Source: Gordionus sp. m RMFG-2023 (Eukaryota; Nematomorpha; Gordioida; Chordodea; Parachordodidae). Taken from it: a stretch of 64,000 nucleotides of DNA. A program made the position numbers and the translations under genes. The DNA lies in the NCBI RefSeq assembly GCF_954871325.1, contig NC_088775.1:87769561-87833560 (forward strand). Reading direction: 5' to 3'. Under the pieces are notes generated by a model. That model was not told where the DNA came from. It did not search any database and saw only the letters and a program-made list of their open reading frames with translations. This document shows positions 22,001 through 30,356 of this stretch, one piece after another (the stretch's first letter is position 1; each line of letters starts with the position of its first letter).

Positions 22001-24127
22001 ATATGAATCTGCTTTTATTTAAAAAAAAAAAATGTATCTTGACCGGGGACGCGTAATGTTTTTATGTAAAAAATTAGTATTTTAAAAATTTTACTAAGTT
22101 ACCACTTTTTTTTAAAATCAAAAAAAAAACATTTTCTATATCCATTTAATGAGCTAAATATGAATCTGCTTTTATTTTTTTAAAAAAAATGTATCTTGAC
22201 CGGGGACGCGTAGTTTTTAATTTAAAAAAAATTTTTTTTTAAATTTTACTAAGTTTCCTTTTTTTTTAAATCATAAAAAACATTTTCTATATCCATTTAA
22301 TGAGCTAAATATGAATCTGCTTTTATTAAAAAAAATAAATGTATCTTGACCGGGGACGCGTAGTTTTTTGATGTAAAAAATTAGTATTTTAAAATTTTAC
22401 TAAGTTACCACTTTTTTTTTAAATAAAAAAAACATTTTCTATATCCATTTAATGAGCTAAATATGAATCTGCTATTATTTTTTAAAAAAAAATGTATCTT
22501 GACCGGGGACGCGTAGTTTTTAATTTAAAAAAATAATTTTTTAAAAATTTTACGTTATCATTTTTTTTAAATCATAAAAACATTTTCTATATTCATTTAA
22601 TGAGCTAAATATGAATCTGCTTTTATTTAAAAAAAATGTATCTTGACCGGGGACGCGTAGTTTTTTTATGTAAAAAAATATACTAAGTTATCATTTTTTT
22701 TAAAAATCATAAAAAACATTTCTTAACTCATCTTATAAAGCTAAATAAGATTTTTCATTAATATTATATAAATTACACCCGTTTGACCGGGGATGCATAG
22801 GGACGCGTAGTTTTCGGGGATGTGTATTTTAGTCATGCCCATTATTTATATTTTTTTTCTTCAAATAAATAAGCAATCAAATCATAAAATTTACATTTTA
22901 AAATATGTATATTTACCATTTATAATATCTTAATCTATCAATTCATTTTATTTATTACATAAGATAATTAGCCAAGCTCCTTATTCCAAGCTTAATTTTG
23001 CCAAGCTCTTTATTCCAAGCCTAATTTTTGAATAATTAGTTTGAATTTTTTATATAAAAATTAGGCAAAACGGAGTTAGTTAAAATTAGCCGATTATATA
23101 ACACTAATAATAACCACTTAATTATTTTTTCTATTATTATTTATAAAAACAATATGATAAAAATTTTATATACAAACTTGTGCACCAAGAGAGTTAAAAT
23201 ATCAAATTGATAAAAGTTGTTAAATACCAAAATAATATAATTTATATAATTCAATATAATTTTCAGGCATTAAATAACATGGAGGCTTCAATTTAATGTT
23301 GGTAATGATTATAAATGTCAAAGGTGGGAATTAGTAAATAAGTTTAAAAAATTATATAGGAGTAATTAAACTTTTATAAAAAATTTATATGTCCAATAAA
23401 GACCTTCAAAAGTTAAAATTTTAAATCAAGTAGGACCAAATTTGTTGGCCTAGCCTGGTCAAATTTTAAAGAATAATTATACTAATTTAATAAAACATAT
23501 ACCTTTTCTTGTACAATTGATATGTATGGTAATACAAAAAGTGCATTTTTCTTATTGCACAATATCTCTTTTAGCATTAAAAGTTCAGCAATTAAAGTTT
23601 TTCCACCTGATGTAGGTAAATGGCAAATTAAATTTTGATCTTTATGATCGTTTCCAAATTTTAGGCAATCCTTTTGCCAATCTAAAAATGTATCTTGCAT
23701 AAAAGCACAAATAATTATATCTACCATATAAATTTTCTATATTATAATTTTCTTGCAAAATTGATTTCACTTGAATAGGTAAACCATAAAAAGAGATATC
23801 CTTGAAATTTAATTGAATATCAGTTTTAATTATTTCATTTATATATTCAAAAATAGGTTTAGGTGTGGGTGGTATATCTTCTTTCCATAAAAAGTTACCA
23901 CGCTTAAGATCAATCTTCTTGTTTTTTTTAATAGATATGGGAGATGATACTTTATTTTGATTTTTTAATACATTTGTATCCAAGTGATTTAATATTGAAT
24001 TATCAAAATCGCTAATATCCAATAATGATGACTCGCACTAATTATATATATAGTGTAGAGTTCTACATATATATTTATTTACCTTTTCTTTCTTGTTTCT
24101 TTTGAACGGTGGAGTAAAACTAAGCAT
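3860..24127 (-). CDS. HELQ: HELQ DNA helicase gene, 16 coding exons, 3' end not found
   Basis: Superfamily 2 Ski2-like 3'-5' DNA helicase. In animals HELQ acts in the nucleus in strand-break and crosslink repair and strand annealing. The model joins 24083-24127, 23725-24037, 23503-23681, 16821-17099, 16317-16474, 15886-16105, 14347-14522, 13690-13782, 13451-13617, 11047-11227, 7257-7710, 6859-7049, 6360-6505, 5085-5242, 4612-4710 and 3860-4033. All phases agree, giving 1,011 codons. Motifs: Walker A PTSGGKT (~142-148), DELH (~249), SAT (~294), [10 protein letters not shown] (~413), GVNLPAR (~595), QMIGRAGR (~625). It is HELQ rather than POLQ because [15 protein letters not shown] and the C-terminal order follow vertebrate HELQ and no polymerase domain follows. 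About 100 C-terminal residues (the HhH region) are not visible in 1-3859. Two lineage-specific expansions lie in exons 7-9 and in exon 11 after motif VI. No in-frame stop, so probably functional. Confidence 0.93.
4239..4414. mobile_element. PIF/Harbinger-like MITE, copy 1
   Basis: The ends read GGTGGATTCATAGTGGAATC and, inverted, GGATTCCACTCATGAATCC followed by AGCC|TTA. Subterminal parts (CAGCTGAGCGATTTT and AAAATCGATCAGCTG) are also inverted. It belongs to the same family as the copies at 14563 and 14905. It lies in HELQ intron 15. Confidence 0.75.
4612..4710 (-). CDS. HELQ: HELQ exon 15
   Basis: Thirty-three codons, [19 protein letters not shown], matching NVAAILGVSESFIGKKAS of human HELQ. 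Acceptor AATAAG|GTATCG, donor AAA|GTTTTA. Confidence 0.88.
5085..5242 (-). CDS. HELQ: HELQ exon 14
   Basis: Encodes [14 protein letters not shown] and [11 protein letters not shown], matching IDLAYCDILYRDL and LLHLIYLTTPY of human HELQ. The donor after IYQSK is in phase 0. Confidence 0.9.
5425..5852. mobile_element. hAT-like MITE relic (GGCCCGGCCC family)
   Basis: Contains GGCCAGGCCCGAATTTTA and CAGGCCCGGCCCAGATTTTT, as in the element at 43615-44467, and ends GCAGATCTCT, which resembles that family's inverted terminus. Borders are approximate. It lies in HELQ intron 13. Confidence 0.5.
6012..6253. mobile_element. Palindromic MITE (CGATTCATT family)
   Basis: A strong inverted repeat: CAGCTGTAGCGCCATTTTGT at left and its exact complement at right, with outer arms around ATTCATT. 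The outer sequence GTATATAC matches the family seen intact at 52905-53244. It lies in HELQ intron 13. Confidence 0.7.
6360..6505 (-). CDS. HELQ: HELQ exon 13
   Basis: Encodes [18 protein letters not shown] and [13 protein letters not shown], the winged-helix and ratchet entry (human ITKLGRASFKG). Phase 1 donor A|GTAGAT. Confidence 0.88.
6859..7049 (-). CDS. HELQ: HELQ exon 12
   Basis: Encodes [15 protein letters not shown], matching DIYHFMNGTFFGVQQ of human HELQ, then an acidic tail ([13 protein letters not shown]). Phase 2 donor AAA|GTAACA. Confidence 0.88.
7257..7710 (-). CDS. HELQ: HELQ exon 11 (motif VI plus insertion)
   Basis: Begins [12 protein letters not shown], contains QMIGRAGR (motif VI), then about 100 low-similarity, Ser/Asn-rich residues before [14 protein letters not shown], which matches the human winged-helix start. 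The long insert lies right after motif VI. Confidence 0.93.
8790..10050. repeat. Long inverted repeat in HELQ intron 10
   Basis: The arms, about 8790-9215 and 9523-10050, are inverted copies. For example TTTTCGCGTTTTCGTGTTAAA on the left pairs with TTTAACACTAAAACGCGAAAA on the right, and GGTCTAGAAATTGGT pairs with ACCAATTTCTAGACC. The spacer is ~300 bp. The outer part of the right arm has expanded into a minisatellite. No transposase or clear target duplication was found. Confidence 0.8.
9890..10090. repeat. 36-bp minisatellite (TTTGGACAAACCAACGTA)
   Basis: Five or more head-to-tail units containing GATTTGGACAAACCAACGTA, differing at one or two bases. A short plus-strand frame reads [11 protein letters not shown] repeatedly, and the minus strand is also open. 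Because 36 is a multiple of three, both openings are expected without any coding role. Confidence 0.85.
10563..10756 (+). CDS. Possible plus-strand exon in HELQ intron 10, unrecognised
   Basis: Bounded by a plausible acceptor (AAGTAG|AT) and a near-consensus donor (AAG|GTAAGA). It is open for 64 codons: [34 protein letters not shown] and [12 protein letters not shown] are visible. Its base composition is richer in G+C than the surroundings, which suggests coding. I do not recognise the family. It could be an exon of a gene nested in antisense, a retrocopy fragment or part of a mobile element. No partner exon was identified nearby. Confidence 0.45.
11047..11227 (-). CDS. HELQ: HELQ exon 10 (motif V)
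   Basis: Encodes [20 protein letters not shown] and [12 protein letters not shown], nearly identical to human HELQ. AA at the exon end plus G of exon 11 rebuilds Lys before VIIR. Confidence 0.95.
12540..12935 (-). pseudogene. R2-like LINE relic, region after the reverse transcriptase
   Basis: Minus-strand reading gives [20 protein letters not shown] and [11 protein letters not shown], resembling the LP...GGLG...A block after the thumb of R2/Utopia-type LINE polyproteins. It is broken by several stops. Sequence at about 12100-12480 on the same strand ([13 protein letters not shown]) may be the following endonuclease region but is weak. It lies in HELQ intron 9. Confidence 0.5.
13451..13617 (-). 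CDS. HELQ: HELQ exon 9 (lineage-specific insertion)
   Basis: Encodes [16 protein letters not shown] and [15 protein letters not shown]; acidic and helical, with no clear counterpart in human HELQ. Phase 1 end (TCA G) joins AT of exon 10 to give the Asp of DVPDRICP. Confidence 0.7.
13690..13782 (-). CDS. HELQ: HELQ exon 8 (lineage-specific insertion)
   Basis: Thirty-one codons ([13 protein letters not shown] onward) in a part of HELQ where vertebrate proteins are shorter. Support comes from phase agreement at both ends and a 72-bp intron to exon 9, not from similarity. Confidence 0.65.
14347..14522 (-). CDS. HELQ: HELQ exon 7 (motif IV)
   Basis: Acceptor ATAG|ATGGAA. Encodes [16 protein letters not shown], the motif IV region (SCLVFCPSKKNCENVA in human). 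The chosen donor GAAGG|GTAATT keeps phase with exon 8; an upstream GT at GATTG|GTAGAC would not. A MITE begins only 40 bp upstream of the acceptor. Confidence 0.88.
14563..14757. mobile_element. PIF/Harbinger-like MITE, copy 2
   Basis: TTA|TGCTGGATTTATAGTGG at the left and TTTATGAACACAGCC at the right, with the internal inverted motif ATCGATCAGCTG. It lies 40 bp upstream of the exon 7 acceptor of HELQ. The right TTA is not preserved. Confidence 0.7.
14827..15416. mobile_element. hAT-like MITE (CAGAGACCTGCA family), with a nested insertion
   Basis: The left end CAGAGACCTGCAGG matches the end of the well-bounded element at 43615. The right end is a diverged inverse (GACCTCTCCAG). The interior is rich in GACC/GGCC motifs. 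No target duplication is visible, so the right border is approximate. Confidence 0.5.
14905..15140. mobile_element. PIF/Harbinger-like MITE, copy 3, TTA TSD
   Basis: TTA|GGCTGAATTCATAGTGGG ... CAATATGAATCCAGCC|TTA. The 3-bp TTA duplication is typical of PIF/Harbinger. It is inserted inside the hAT-like MITE at 14827-15416. Confidence 0.8.
15886..16105 (-). CDS. HELQ: HELQ exon 6
   Basis: Encodes [13 protein letters not shown], then a divergent stretch with [12 protein letters not shown] that corresponds to the KKMDPDHLVALV region of human HELQ. Donor GAG|GTTTCT, phase 0. Confidence 0.85.
16317..16474 (-). CDS. HELQ: HELQ exon 5 (motif III)
   Basis: Encodes [11 protein letters not shown] (motif III) and SDFRPIKL, matching QFRPVEL of human HELQ. 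Ends in phase 2 at AAA|GTTTTT; AA plus C of exon 6 makes Asn. Confidence 0.9.
16821..17099 (-). CDS. HELQ: HELQ exon 4 (DELH box)
   Basis: Acceptor AAAAG|GTCCGA in phase 0. Encodes [26 protein letters not shown] and VDELHMIG (motif II). The preceding intron is 6.4 kb and contains the foldback element and a mariner relic. Confidence 0.93.
18215..18375 (+). pseudogene. Tc1/mariner-type transposase N-terminal relic
   Basis: The frame [20 protein letters not shown] / [13 protein letters not shown] corresponds in order and spacing to EIKEIAKSVNMSKASI...FPEIIGEPLKEL of the transposase copies at 41.5 and 43.1 kb. It is an old, separate copy of that family; only the N-terminal helix-turn-helix region is recognisable. 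It lies in HELQ intron 3. Confidence 0.55.
18497..19030. repeat. ~265-bp direct tandem duplication
   Basis: Two diverged copies (about 18497-18750 and 18763-19030) share TTGTACAT...CTGCCATGGTAAA, ATTAAATAACGTATTCA and TTTTAGCTTAATA...AAAATTTTCTCATAAATTTT in the same order. Noncoding. Confidence 0.8.
20667..22840. mobile_element. Foldback-type transposon with tandem-repeat arms, 8-bp TSD
   Basis: Starts GGGCATGACTAAAATACGCG and ends with the inverse (GTATTTTAGTCATGCCC). It is flanked by a perfect ATTATTTA duplication (20659-20666 and 22841-22848). Each arm is an array of 145-159-bp units, each carrying TACGCGTCCCCGGTCAAG plus AGCTCATTAAATGGATA. About six units face right and about nine face left around a centre near 21.53 kb. 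No ORF. The 8-bp duplication suggests mobilisation by a hAT-type transposase, while the architecture is that of foldback elements. It lies in HELQ intron 3. Confidence 0.9.
23503..23681 (-). CDS. HELQ: HELQ exon 3 (helicase motif I)
   Basis: Carries DWQKDCL and the Walker A motif PTSGGKT, followed by [11 protein letters not shown] 43-bp intron (23682-23724) separates it from exon 2. Donor AAG|GTATAT, phase 0. Confidence 0.93.
23725..24037 (-). CDS. HELQ: HELQ exon 2 (N-terminal region)
   Basis: Acceptor TTAG|TGC. Encodes the poorly conserved N-terminus ending in [11 protein letters not shown]...NIENLY, which matches the stretch just before the helicase core of vertebrate HELQ. Ends in phase 1; the G joins AT of exon 3 to give the Asp of LYDWQ. 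Confidence 0.88.
24083..24127 (-). CDS. HELQ: HELQ exon 1 (start codon)
   Basis: ATG at 24127 opens 15 codons ([15 protein letters not shown]) ending at AAG|GTAAAT. The next exon follows a 45-bp intron in phase 0. The start was chosen because it is the only ATG that splices in frame to exon 2. The junction is inferred by eye. Confidence 0.7.
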
Positions 24128-25198
24128 TTTTTAAAATTCAAATATTTTGGGAACATCTAGGAATAAGCATTTTTTTAAAATCCCTACGATGTCCCTCACA
24201 TCAATCAGAGAATGAATGATATATGCTGACAAAAAAATATAAAATAAAAATAAACTAAAATTTTATATTTAAATAAAATTGAAGAACTATCGATTAATTT
24301 ATTAGTCTTATTGCTTTTCAAATGTTATGTTTATTTTTATAAACAGATAAAAATTAAAATAACAAAATAATAGATGTATATATAAATTTAAAATATTAGG
24401 CCCCATCTCTTGTGATATATATAATGCATTTGGCTCCATCATAAATATGAAAGTTAATTAATATTAAAAATGATAGTTAATTAATATGAAAATTAAAATT
24501 AAATTGAAAATAAATTAATTAATAAAAAGTTATTTAATATGAAAATTAAAATTAAATTGAAAATAAATTAAATTGAAAATCTCCTTACCTTTATTAATTA
24601 AATGTTTTCTTGGTATATTCTTTGTTAACTAAATATTTTCTTGATCTATTTTATAATTTAAGAATTTCCATTAATTATATAATTTCTTGGTCTCTTTATT
24701 GATTAAATATTTTTCTCGTATCTTCAATAATTTTTCCAATCATAAAATTTTCTTCTTACAAAAACCAATTAATGAATAAAAATCCTTTTCCTTTGTTGCC
24801 ACTGTATTTCTTTTCACAAAAATCAACAAAATACATGGCTAACAACAGGTTCATAATATATATATATATTATAATAATTAATTTTATCATCTTAATACAA
24901 TTATAAATAATCATTTAAAATATTACAACAATCATATTGTTTCTTATATAACAAAAATAGTATATTTTGATAAATATATTATAAATATTTTGAAACTGAT
25001 AATCTTATAAATTTATCAGAACTAATCAATTAGAACAAATCATATCTAAATATTATAATTCGGACACAAATAATAAAATCATCGAGGACTTGTGACAGGT
25101 TTGTTGTTATATTTAATGAATAACAACTTTATATTAGTATAAATATATTAAAATCCCGACAGTCATATTAAAAATAATTATGAAAAATTAGATGTCAA

Positions 25199-25681
25199 AA
25201 TATTCATATATCAAGCATCAAAATCATATTTAAGATCTTTCATCATATTGAAGATAGCTAAGCAGATAAGAATAGGGCCGATGGGGCAACCCTGCTGTAA
25301 TCTCTCATCGGAATATATAACGCTACCATTAAAAATGAGGGGAGTACTATTGTTATAGCAGATGTTTACGAAGCACTAGTATTGGAGGAAATTATCGTAA
25401 AAAGATTCAAGTGCCGAGGAACGTGATATTGTATTGTAGGCATTTTTAAAATCGATTTTGCATAAAACGGAGTTTATCGGTGGATGTTGAAGGTAGATTC
25501 GTAGGCTGCGAGAGGCTTTATCTAAGCCTCCTTTAGTTCCGCATCCTAATTGGTATTTGCCAAGCAGGGAATGAGTATCGGATTTTATTTTTTTTGCATT
25601 AATTTTAGCTATCAGGCATCTGAAAAATAAGCCGATTGCGATTGGGCGGATGCTTTTATTATGTTTTTCAAAAGTAATCAA
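25199..25681 (-). pseudogene. R2/Utopia-type LINE reverse transcriptase fragment
   Basis: Encodes IRPIAIGLFFRCLIAKI, QLGCGTKGGLDKASRSL and LCKIDFKNAYNTISR (RT motif A region), then QGCPIGPILICLAI (the motif B region, normally QG.P.GP). The catalytic Tyr-x-Asp-Asp block is not present before the sequence decays near 25.2 kb, so the copy is 3'-truncated and dead. This wording is typical of site-specific LINE clades with a single ORF. Confidence 0.8.
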
Positions 25682-26187
25682 GTTAGCTCAAAATATTTGA
25701 TGAGCTAATGTTATAATATCTGTTGTAGCCCATAAAAAAAGGAGAAAAAATTTAATATAATATACTAAATGTCAGTCATTTTCTGGTATTAATTTAATTT
25801 TTCCTTGGGGATCAATGTAAAGAAGGGGATCACATGTTCTTTTGTCAAAAAGATCACATTTTTTTCTTTTGTTAAGGAAACTTTTAGGTGGAGGGATTGT
25901 TATATGGATTTTCGAAGCGTAGTTTGTATAATTTTTTGATAATTATTATTGTATAAACATGAATGTTAATATTATTAAATAAAGTTGAACGTTAAATAGA
26001 TATTATTAAATAATGTGGAATGTTGCAATATCTTTAGTAGTTATATTAGAGGGTGGTATGTGAGTTAAAACTATTCGAATTATGAGATATCAGAAATGTT
26101 TGGAAGTAAGATGGTCTATAGCCATCCGGGATGCTGCTGAAAATTTATTAAATTCACCTATTGTTTTGTGAATATCTTGGTTTGTAA

Positions 26188-26553
26188 TTATGAAAGGGGG
26201 GGAAAGTATTGAGCGGCAGGTTGTAAGCTAGTATAAGAGACATGTGGATGAAGGGATTTTAGGTTGTCAAGGGTCACGCCGTTAGATGGGGCGAGTTTTG
26301 TTTGTGAGATTAATTTTTGTACACCGCATATGTTGCCTTCACTTATTTTTTTCGATATTTTGTTGCAGGTATTACTGAAACTTTCATTTGAATTTTTCGG
26401 ATTTTTAATGTATTCTAATAGTGTTAAATTTTCCAAATTTTTAAGTCTGCCTTTTATTAGGTTAGGTAGTGAGATAGATTTGTTTTCTTTTGGGATTAAG
26501 AGGCATTTGAAAGGGAATGTGAAGAGATTATTCCAATAATTTAAATTTGACAA
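26188..26553 (-). pseudogene. LINE segment upstream of the reverse transcriptase
   Basis: An open frame with LLIPKENKSISLPNLIKG and KISEGNICGVQKLISQTKLA followed by VTLDNLKSLHP. This is the conserved stretch before the fingers in R2-like polyproteins (W..L..FP..L..P, then GD..G..KLLSSD.LAP...TL..L...HP). Same strand and element as 25199-25681, with a decayed ~500 bp between them. Confidence 0.7.
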
Positions 26554-26559
26554 ATCTTT

Positions 26560-27446
26560 GTTAATATTAACAAATAATTTATTAAAATGCAGATAGGATG
26601 TGTTTTATTGTTGGTATTTTTTTAATAAAGATAAATTCTTCTAGTGGTTTGTGTCACTTTCTTACTTTTTATCACTTTTCTCTCTTTTTATATGGTTTAT
26701 TTTTCTTTTATATATACATATGTTTATATTTCTTTTACCGTTTATTATTCAATTCAACGCAATACAATGAATCAAAAAAATAAATATATCAATATAAAAA
26801 AAAATATCACCTTTTATATATACAAATGTTTATTATTATTTATTTATTTATTTTTCTTTTATTTATTTACTCCTTGTTAATATTACCGATTTTGTTAATT
26901 ATCATTATTCATCCCTATTCCTAATATATTCAGTATTTTCATGCACTAACCGACTCGTGCTTATATCGACCTTCCTTGACAATTTGTTATTTACATGTGT
27001 GTGTGTTTGATATTTGTTCATTCATTAAAATAGCAGATCAGATTGACTCGCCATTTTGGCAACATTTAGAATAATATCCTTAATGGCGAAGATTTTCCGG
27101 TTCATCTTTTGGAAGAATATAACTTAACAAATGAAATGGAATTTTGATATCTATGGATTCAAATATTCTTAACTCACTCTTTATCATGAATATAATTATT
27201 CAAGACTAAAAAACAGATAAAATATATATTTCTATATGATATTTATTATTAAATTACTATTACAATATCGGAAAGGGTAAGTTCCACTCATTTAGTTAAA
27301 CTACAACTGGGTACAAGGTTTGTTGGTATCCTTGAGAAAAAAAATCGGCATAATTCACGTTCGCTCATTTTGGGCAGGTCTATGACCAACGTGCTAGATA
27401 AGATAAGATTTACATGTGTTTGGTATTAATTGGGGGTTCTATATTA
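26560..27446. other. Intergenic stretch, no gene seen
   Basis: A+T-rich; short plus-strand ORFs at 26598-26880 are poly-T/TA artefacts (Phe/Tyr/Ile only). A fragment at 27015-27060 (ATTCATTAAAATAGC...CGCCATTTTGG) belongs to the CGATTCATT MITE family. Confidence 0.6.
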
Positions 27447-28089
27447 CCCTGAATTCATAGTGAAGAGCGATTGCGATTTCGCCGTGATCGGTCGCTGCGA
27501 TTTTCATTATAGTGCGGTGCAAAGCGTTATTAATTCAAAATGGTATCCATCCTCTAATTTTTATTTTTTTACAGAATGATCTTGAAGAGAAGTTACTATC
27601 TTTTAATAAAACAAAAGAGGGCGAATTTTATGTCTTCTTTCCTAAACTATTAAAAAATGAGCCTAATTTTTCAACTATATGAGAATGACTAAAGTAATTT
27701 TATTCTATTTTATCTATAATTCATTTTAATTTAGGAAACCTTTTATTATATACTCAAACTTGTAAAACCTTTATTACATACCAAATGTACGAATTTTATA
27801 AAACATCCTATAAGTGTTGAAAAAAAGTTTATGGTTTGTTTAAGGTAAAAATAAAGCAATTTATTATTTAAATATATTTTTTATTTAGGTATTTAGCAAC
27901 ATAAGATTCATATAGTATTAAATCAACACTGCTATTCTGATTCATTCCATAAGCTTATATTTATATAAAAATCCTATATTATTGATTTTTATAAATTTAA
28001 TCATATCTTATTTTGTATGTTATATAAATATCTTGTTTTGTATTTTATATAAATACCTTGTTTTGTATTTTATATATATTATAATAAAA

Positions 28090-29000
28090 ATAAAGTTATT
28101 ATTAATATAGTTTTAAATAACAAAAATATATTCACAATAATCTTTTATAATATCAAGTATTCTAGTTGTTATTTCTTTTTTTTCCTGATTGGTACAATCA
28201 TATAATTTTTATAAATATCTTGTTTTGTATTTTATATATATTATAATAAAAAATAAAGTTATTATTAATATAGTTTAAACTCATAAAATATATACGTAGG
28301 AATATGTCACTAAAAAAGCTATATAGTTGTTTTAAATTCATCTATTGAAAATATTTTTATAAAGCAAGTTAACATAAATTACCAATGTCATTAAACTTTC
28401 TCTAAGATAAAGATCATTCATTATAAATTATATATATCTAGACATTAATTACCAAACTCAGTACAAGGCTTAATTAATGCAGGAATTTTGGGAATAATTA
28501 TATCATTCAATGTATTTCACAAAATGTTTATTTCAAATAATATAAATACATAGAAAATATATATTTCAAATAACAAAAATATATACAAAATAATTTTAAT
28601 CAATAATCTTTTATAATATCAAGTATTTCATTTGTTATTTCTTTTTTTTCCTCTTTGGTACAATCATCTAATTTTTCTTTTAACATTAAACATATTGCAT
28701 GTTCTTTTGATTTACTTTTAAGCATTTCCAAGGTTATTAATGCTTTATCTGCTTCTTATTTTCATTAATTTCCTATAGTCATCTATTTAAAATTTATCAA
28801 TAAATATAAATTACCCATATCATTGTTCTTTCTCTTAGGACATTTATAATAATAACTAGGTGACCCAACACAGGACATAGATTATATATAAAAGATAATA
28901 TAAATTTTTAGATATTATTAATTACCAGAATCATTACTAAGATTAAGTGCTGCAGAATCTTTGGGAATAAATATATCATCTGATATATTCTCACTATCGA
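28090..29000. repeat. Degenerate internal duplication of the Harbinger accessory gene
   Basis: The stretch about 28100-28500 repeats, diverged, at about 28560-29000. Shared landmarks are AATCTTTTATAATATCAAGTAT, the GTTATTTCTTTTTTTTCCT tract, and ATTACCA...GGAATAATTATATCAT-like sequence. The 28.1-28.5 kb copy has lost its frame; the other keeps the fragment listed at 28600-28757. Confidence 0.65.
28600..28757 (-). CDS. C-terminal fragment of a Harbinger accessory (Myb/MADF-like) protein
   Basis: Open minus-strand frame ending in TGA: ADKALITLEMLKSKSKEHAI, then CLMLKEKLDDCTKEEKKEI and a terminal ILDIIKDY. The helical, charged style matches C-termini of Myb-SANT/MADF-like accessory proteins carried by Harbinger elements. 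An upstream exon-like piece (DLIDSENISDDIFIPKDSA) lies near 28941-29010. Family assignment is an inference from position and style. Confidence 0.5.
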
Positions 29001-30015
29001 TGAGATCACCTAAATAATAAATATATTTTATCAATTAAAATGCTATATTTTACATTCATGTATACCTCCTGTTATTTCATTAAATATATCATTTGCATCT
29101 ATAAAAGCTATTTTATCTATTTTCTAAAAAAATTAAATTTAAATCATAATTTTAACTTGATACTTTGGCTTTATATCAGCAAAAAAGGTTGTCATTGAAT
29201 TCATTTCAATTAATAAAAAATTAGCGCTAAATTTAAAAGTAGCGCAAAATCAAAAATTTTGAGCTATATTCACCAAAATCTGTATTTAACGAAGCACTAT
29301 TTGAAAATCTCGCGATAATCACAAAATGATTTGTGTTTTGAAAAAATCGCGGCGATCGGTAACTATGAATGCGATATCATATTTACTGTATTTTGTATTT
29401 ATCGCGTCTAAATCGCAATCGCGCCACTATGAATTCAGGGTTAGTTTGGGCAAAGTATATTAGAAGCTTGGGGGCCATGTTTGTATAGATGTCATCTTTT
29501 TTAAATTAATAAGTTTATGACTTGAGCACTCTTCATGCTAATGATGAGTAGATAGTTTAATACCTGAGAAGTTTGTACTTTGAATCTAAGACAAAAACAT
29601 TGCAATGGTTATTTTCTGGTATGTTGGTATATAAGGTTTTGTTGAAAATGAAATCAGAATAATTAATTATGGTGCATGCGAGTGGTGTATTTTTATTTCC
29701 TAGATGATGTGTTGTAATTGTAAGTAGTTTTAATTGAGAGTGAGCTTGTTATAAACTCTGATAGGAAATTATTTTTCAATCCTTTATATAAGTTTTAAAT
29801 TTGTTTTTTAAATTGTTTTTAACTGATTATTATATATTTTGAGCTTAATTGCATATTAGCTTGACATATAATAATATATGTCATAGGCTTTAATACAAAA
29901 AACAGCTGTTAGGATATAATTTTTAAAAAATAACATTATAAAAAAAATACATTATTAAAAACACACTTGGATAATTAAATATATTAAAGAATAAGGATTA
30001 TATCTTACTATCTAC

Positions 30016-30356
30016 TGTTGTAATGTACACTTTTTTAATGTATATTTTATTTGATAAAGTGATTTATTTTAACAGATGTATTAATTTTTATGTAAATGAT
30101 GATATTTATTGCATTAACGAAATTGTAAAGATCACTTTTTTCATTATATATAAACTTTGGATAATTTAATTTTATAATAATAAAAAAAATATAAAGAGAA
30201 AGTTAACAAAATTTAATCTCAGAGTATCGCCATCAGAGGCGATACTCTTATTCCAATAAAATATATACGTTAAATTAAATAAAATTTCAATAATTATTAG
30301 ATTCTTTTATTCAATTTATAAAAGATGAATATTCTTTTTAAATTACAAATATGAAA
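30016..30356. repeat. Left terminal direct repeat (LTR)
   Basis: A 341-bp repeat with a stem-loop, AGTATCGCC-ATCAGA-GGCGATACT, near its centre-right and an AATAAA just after it, consistent with an R-region polyadenylation signal. The same structure occurs in the right copy. Confidence 0.8.

Larger units (their letters stand above)
27447..29440. mobile_element. PIF/Harbinger-like element, TTA TSD
   Basis: TTA|CCCTGAATTCATAGTG at the left, CACTATGAATTCAGGG|TTA at the right: a perfect 16-bp inverted repeat with a 3-bp TTA duplication. Subterminal regions repeat GCGATTGCGATTT-like motifs in inverse orientation. At 1,994 bp it lacks a recognisable DDE transposase but carries pieces of a second ORF on the minus strand. 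It shares the ATTCATAGTG terminal core with the three small MITEs at 4239, 14563 and 14905. Confidence 0.88.

Noticed and set aside
26598-26880. Two overlapping plus ORFs of 61 and 78 codons
   Set aside because: Composed almost wholly of Phe, Tyr, Leu and Ile from T-rich DNA; no start context or similarity.
30230-30260. Hairpin GAGTATCGCC...GGCGATACTC as a Helitron 3' end
   Set aside because: Not followed by CTRR, and the repeat pair with a 5-bp duplication fits an LTR structure better.
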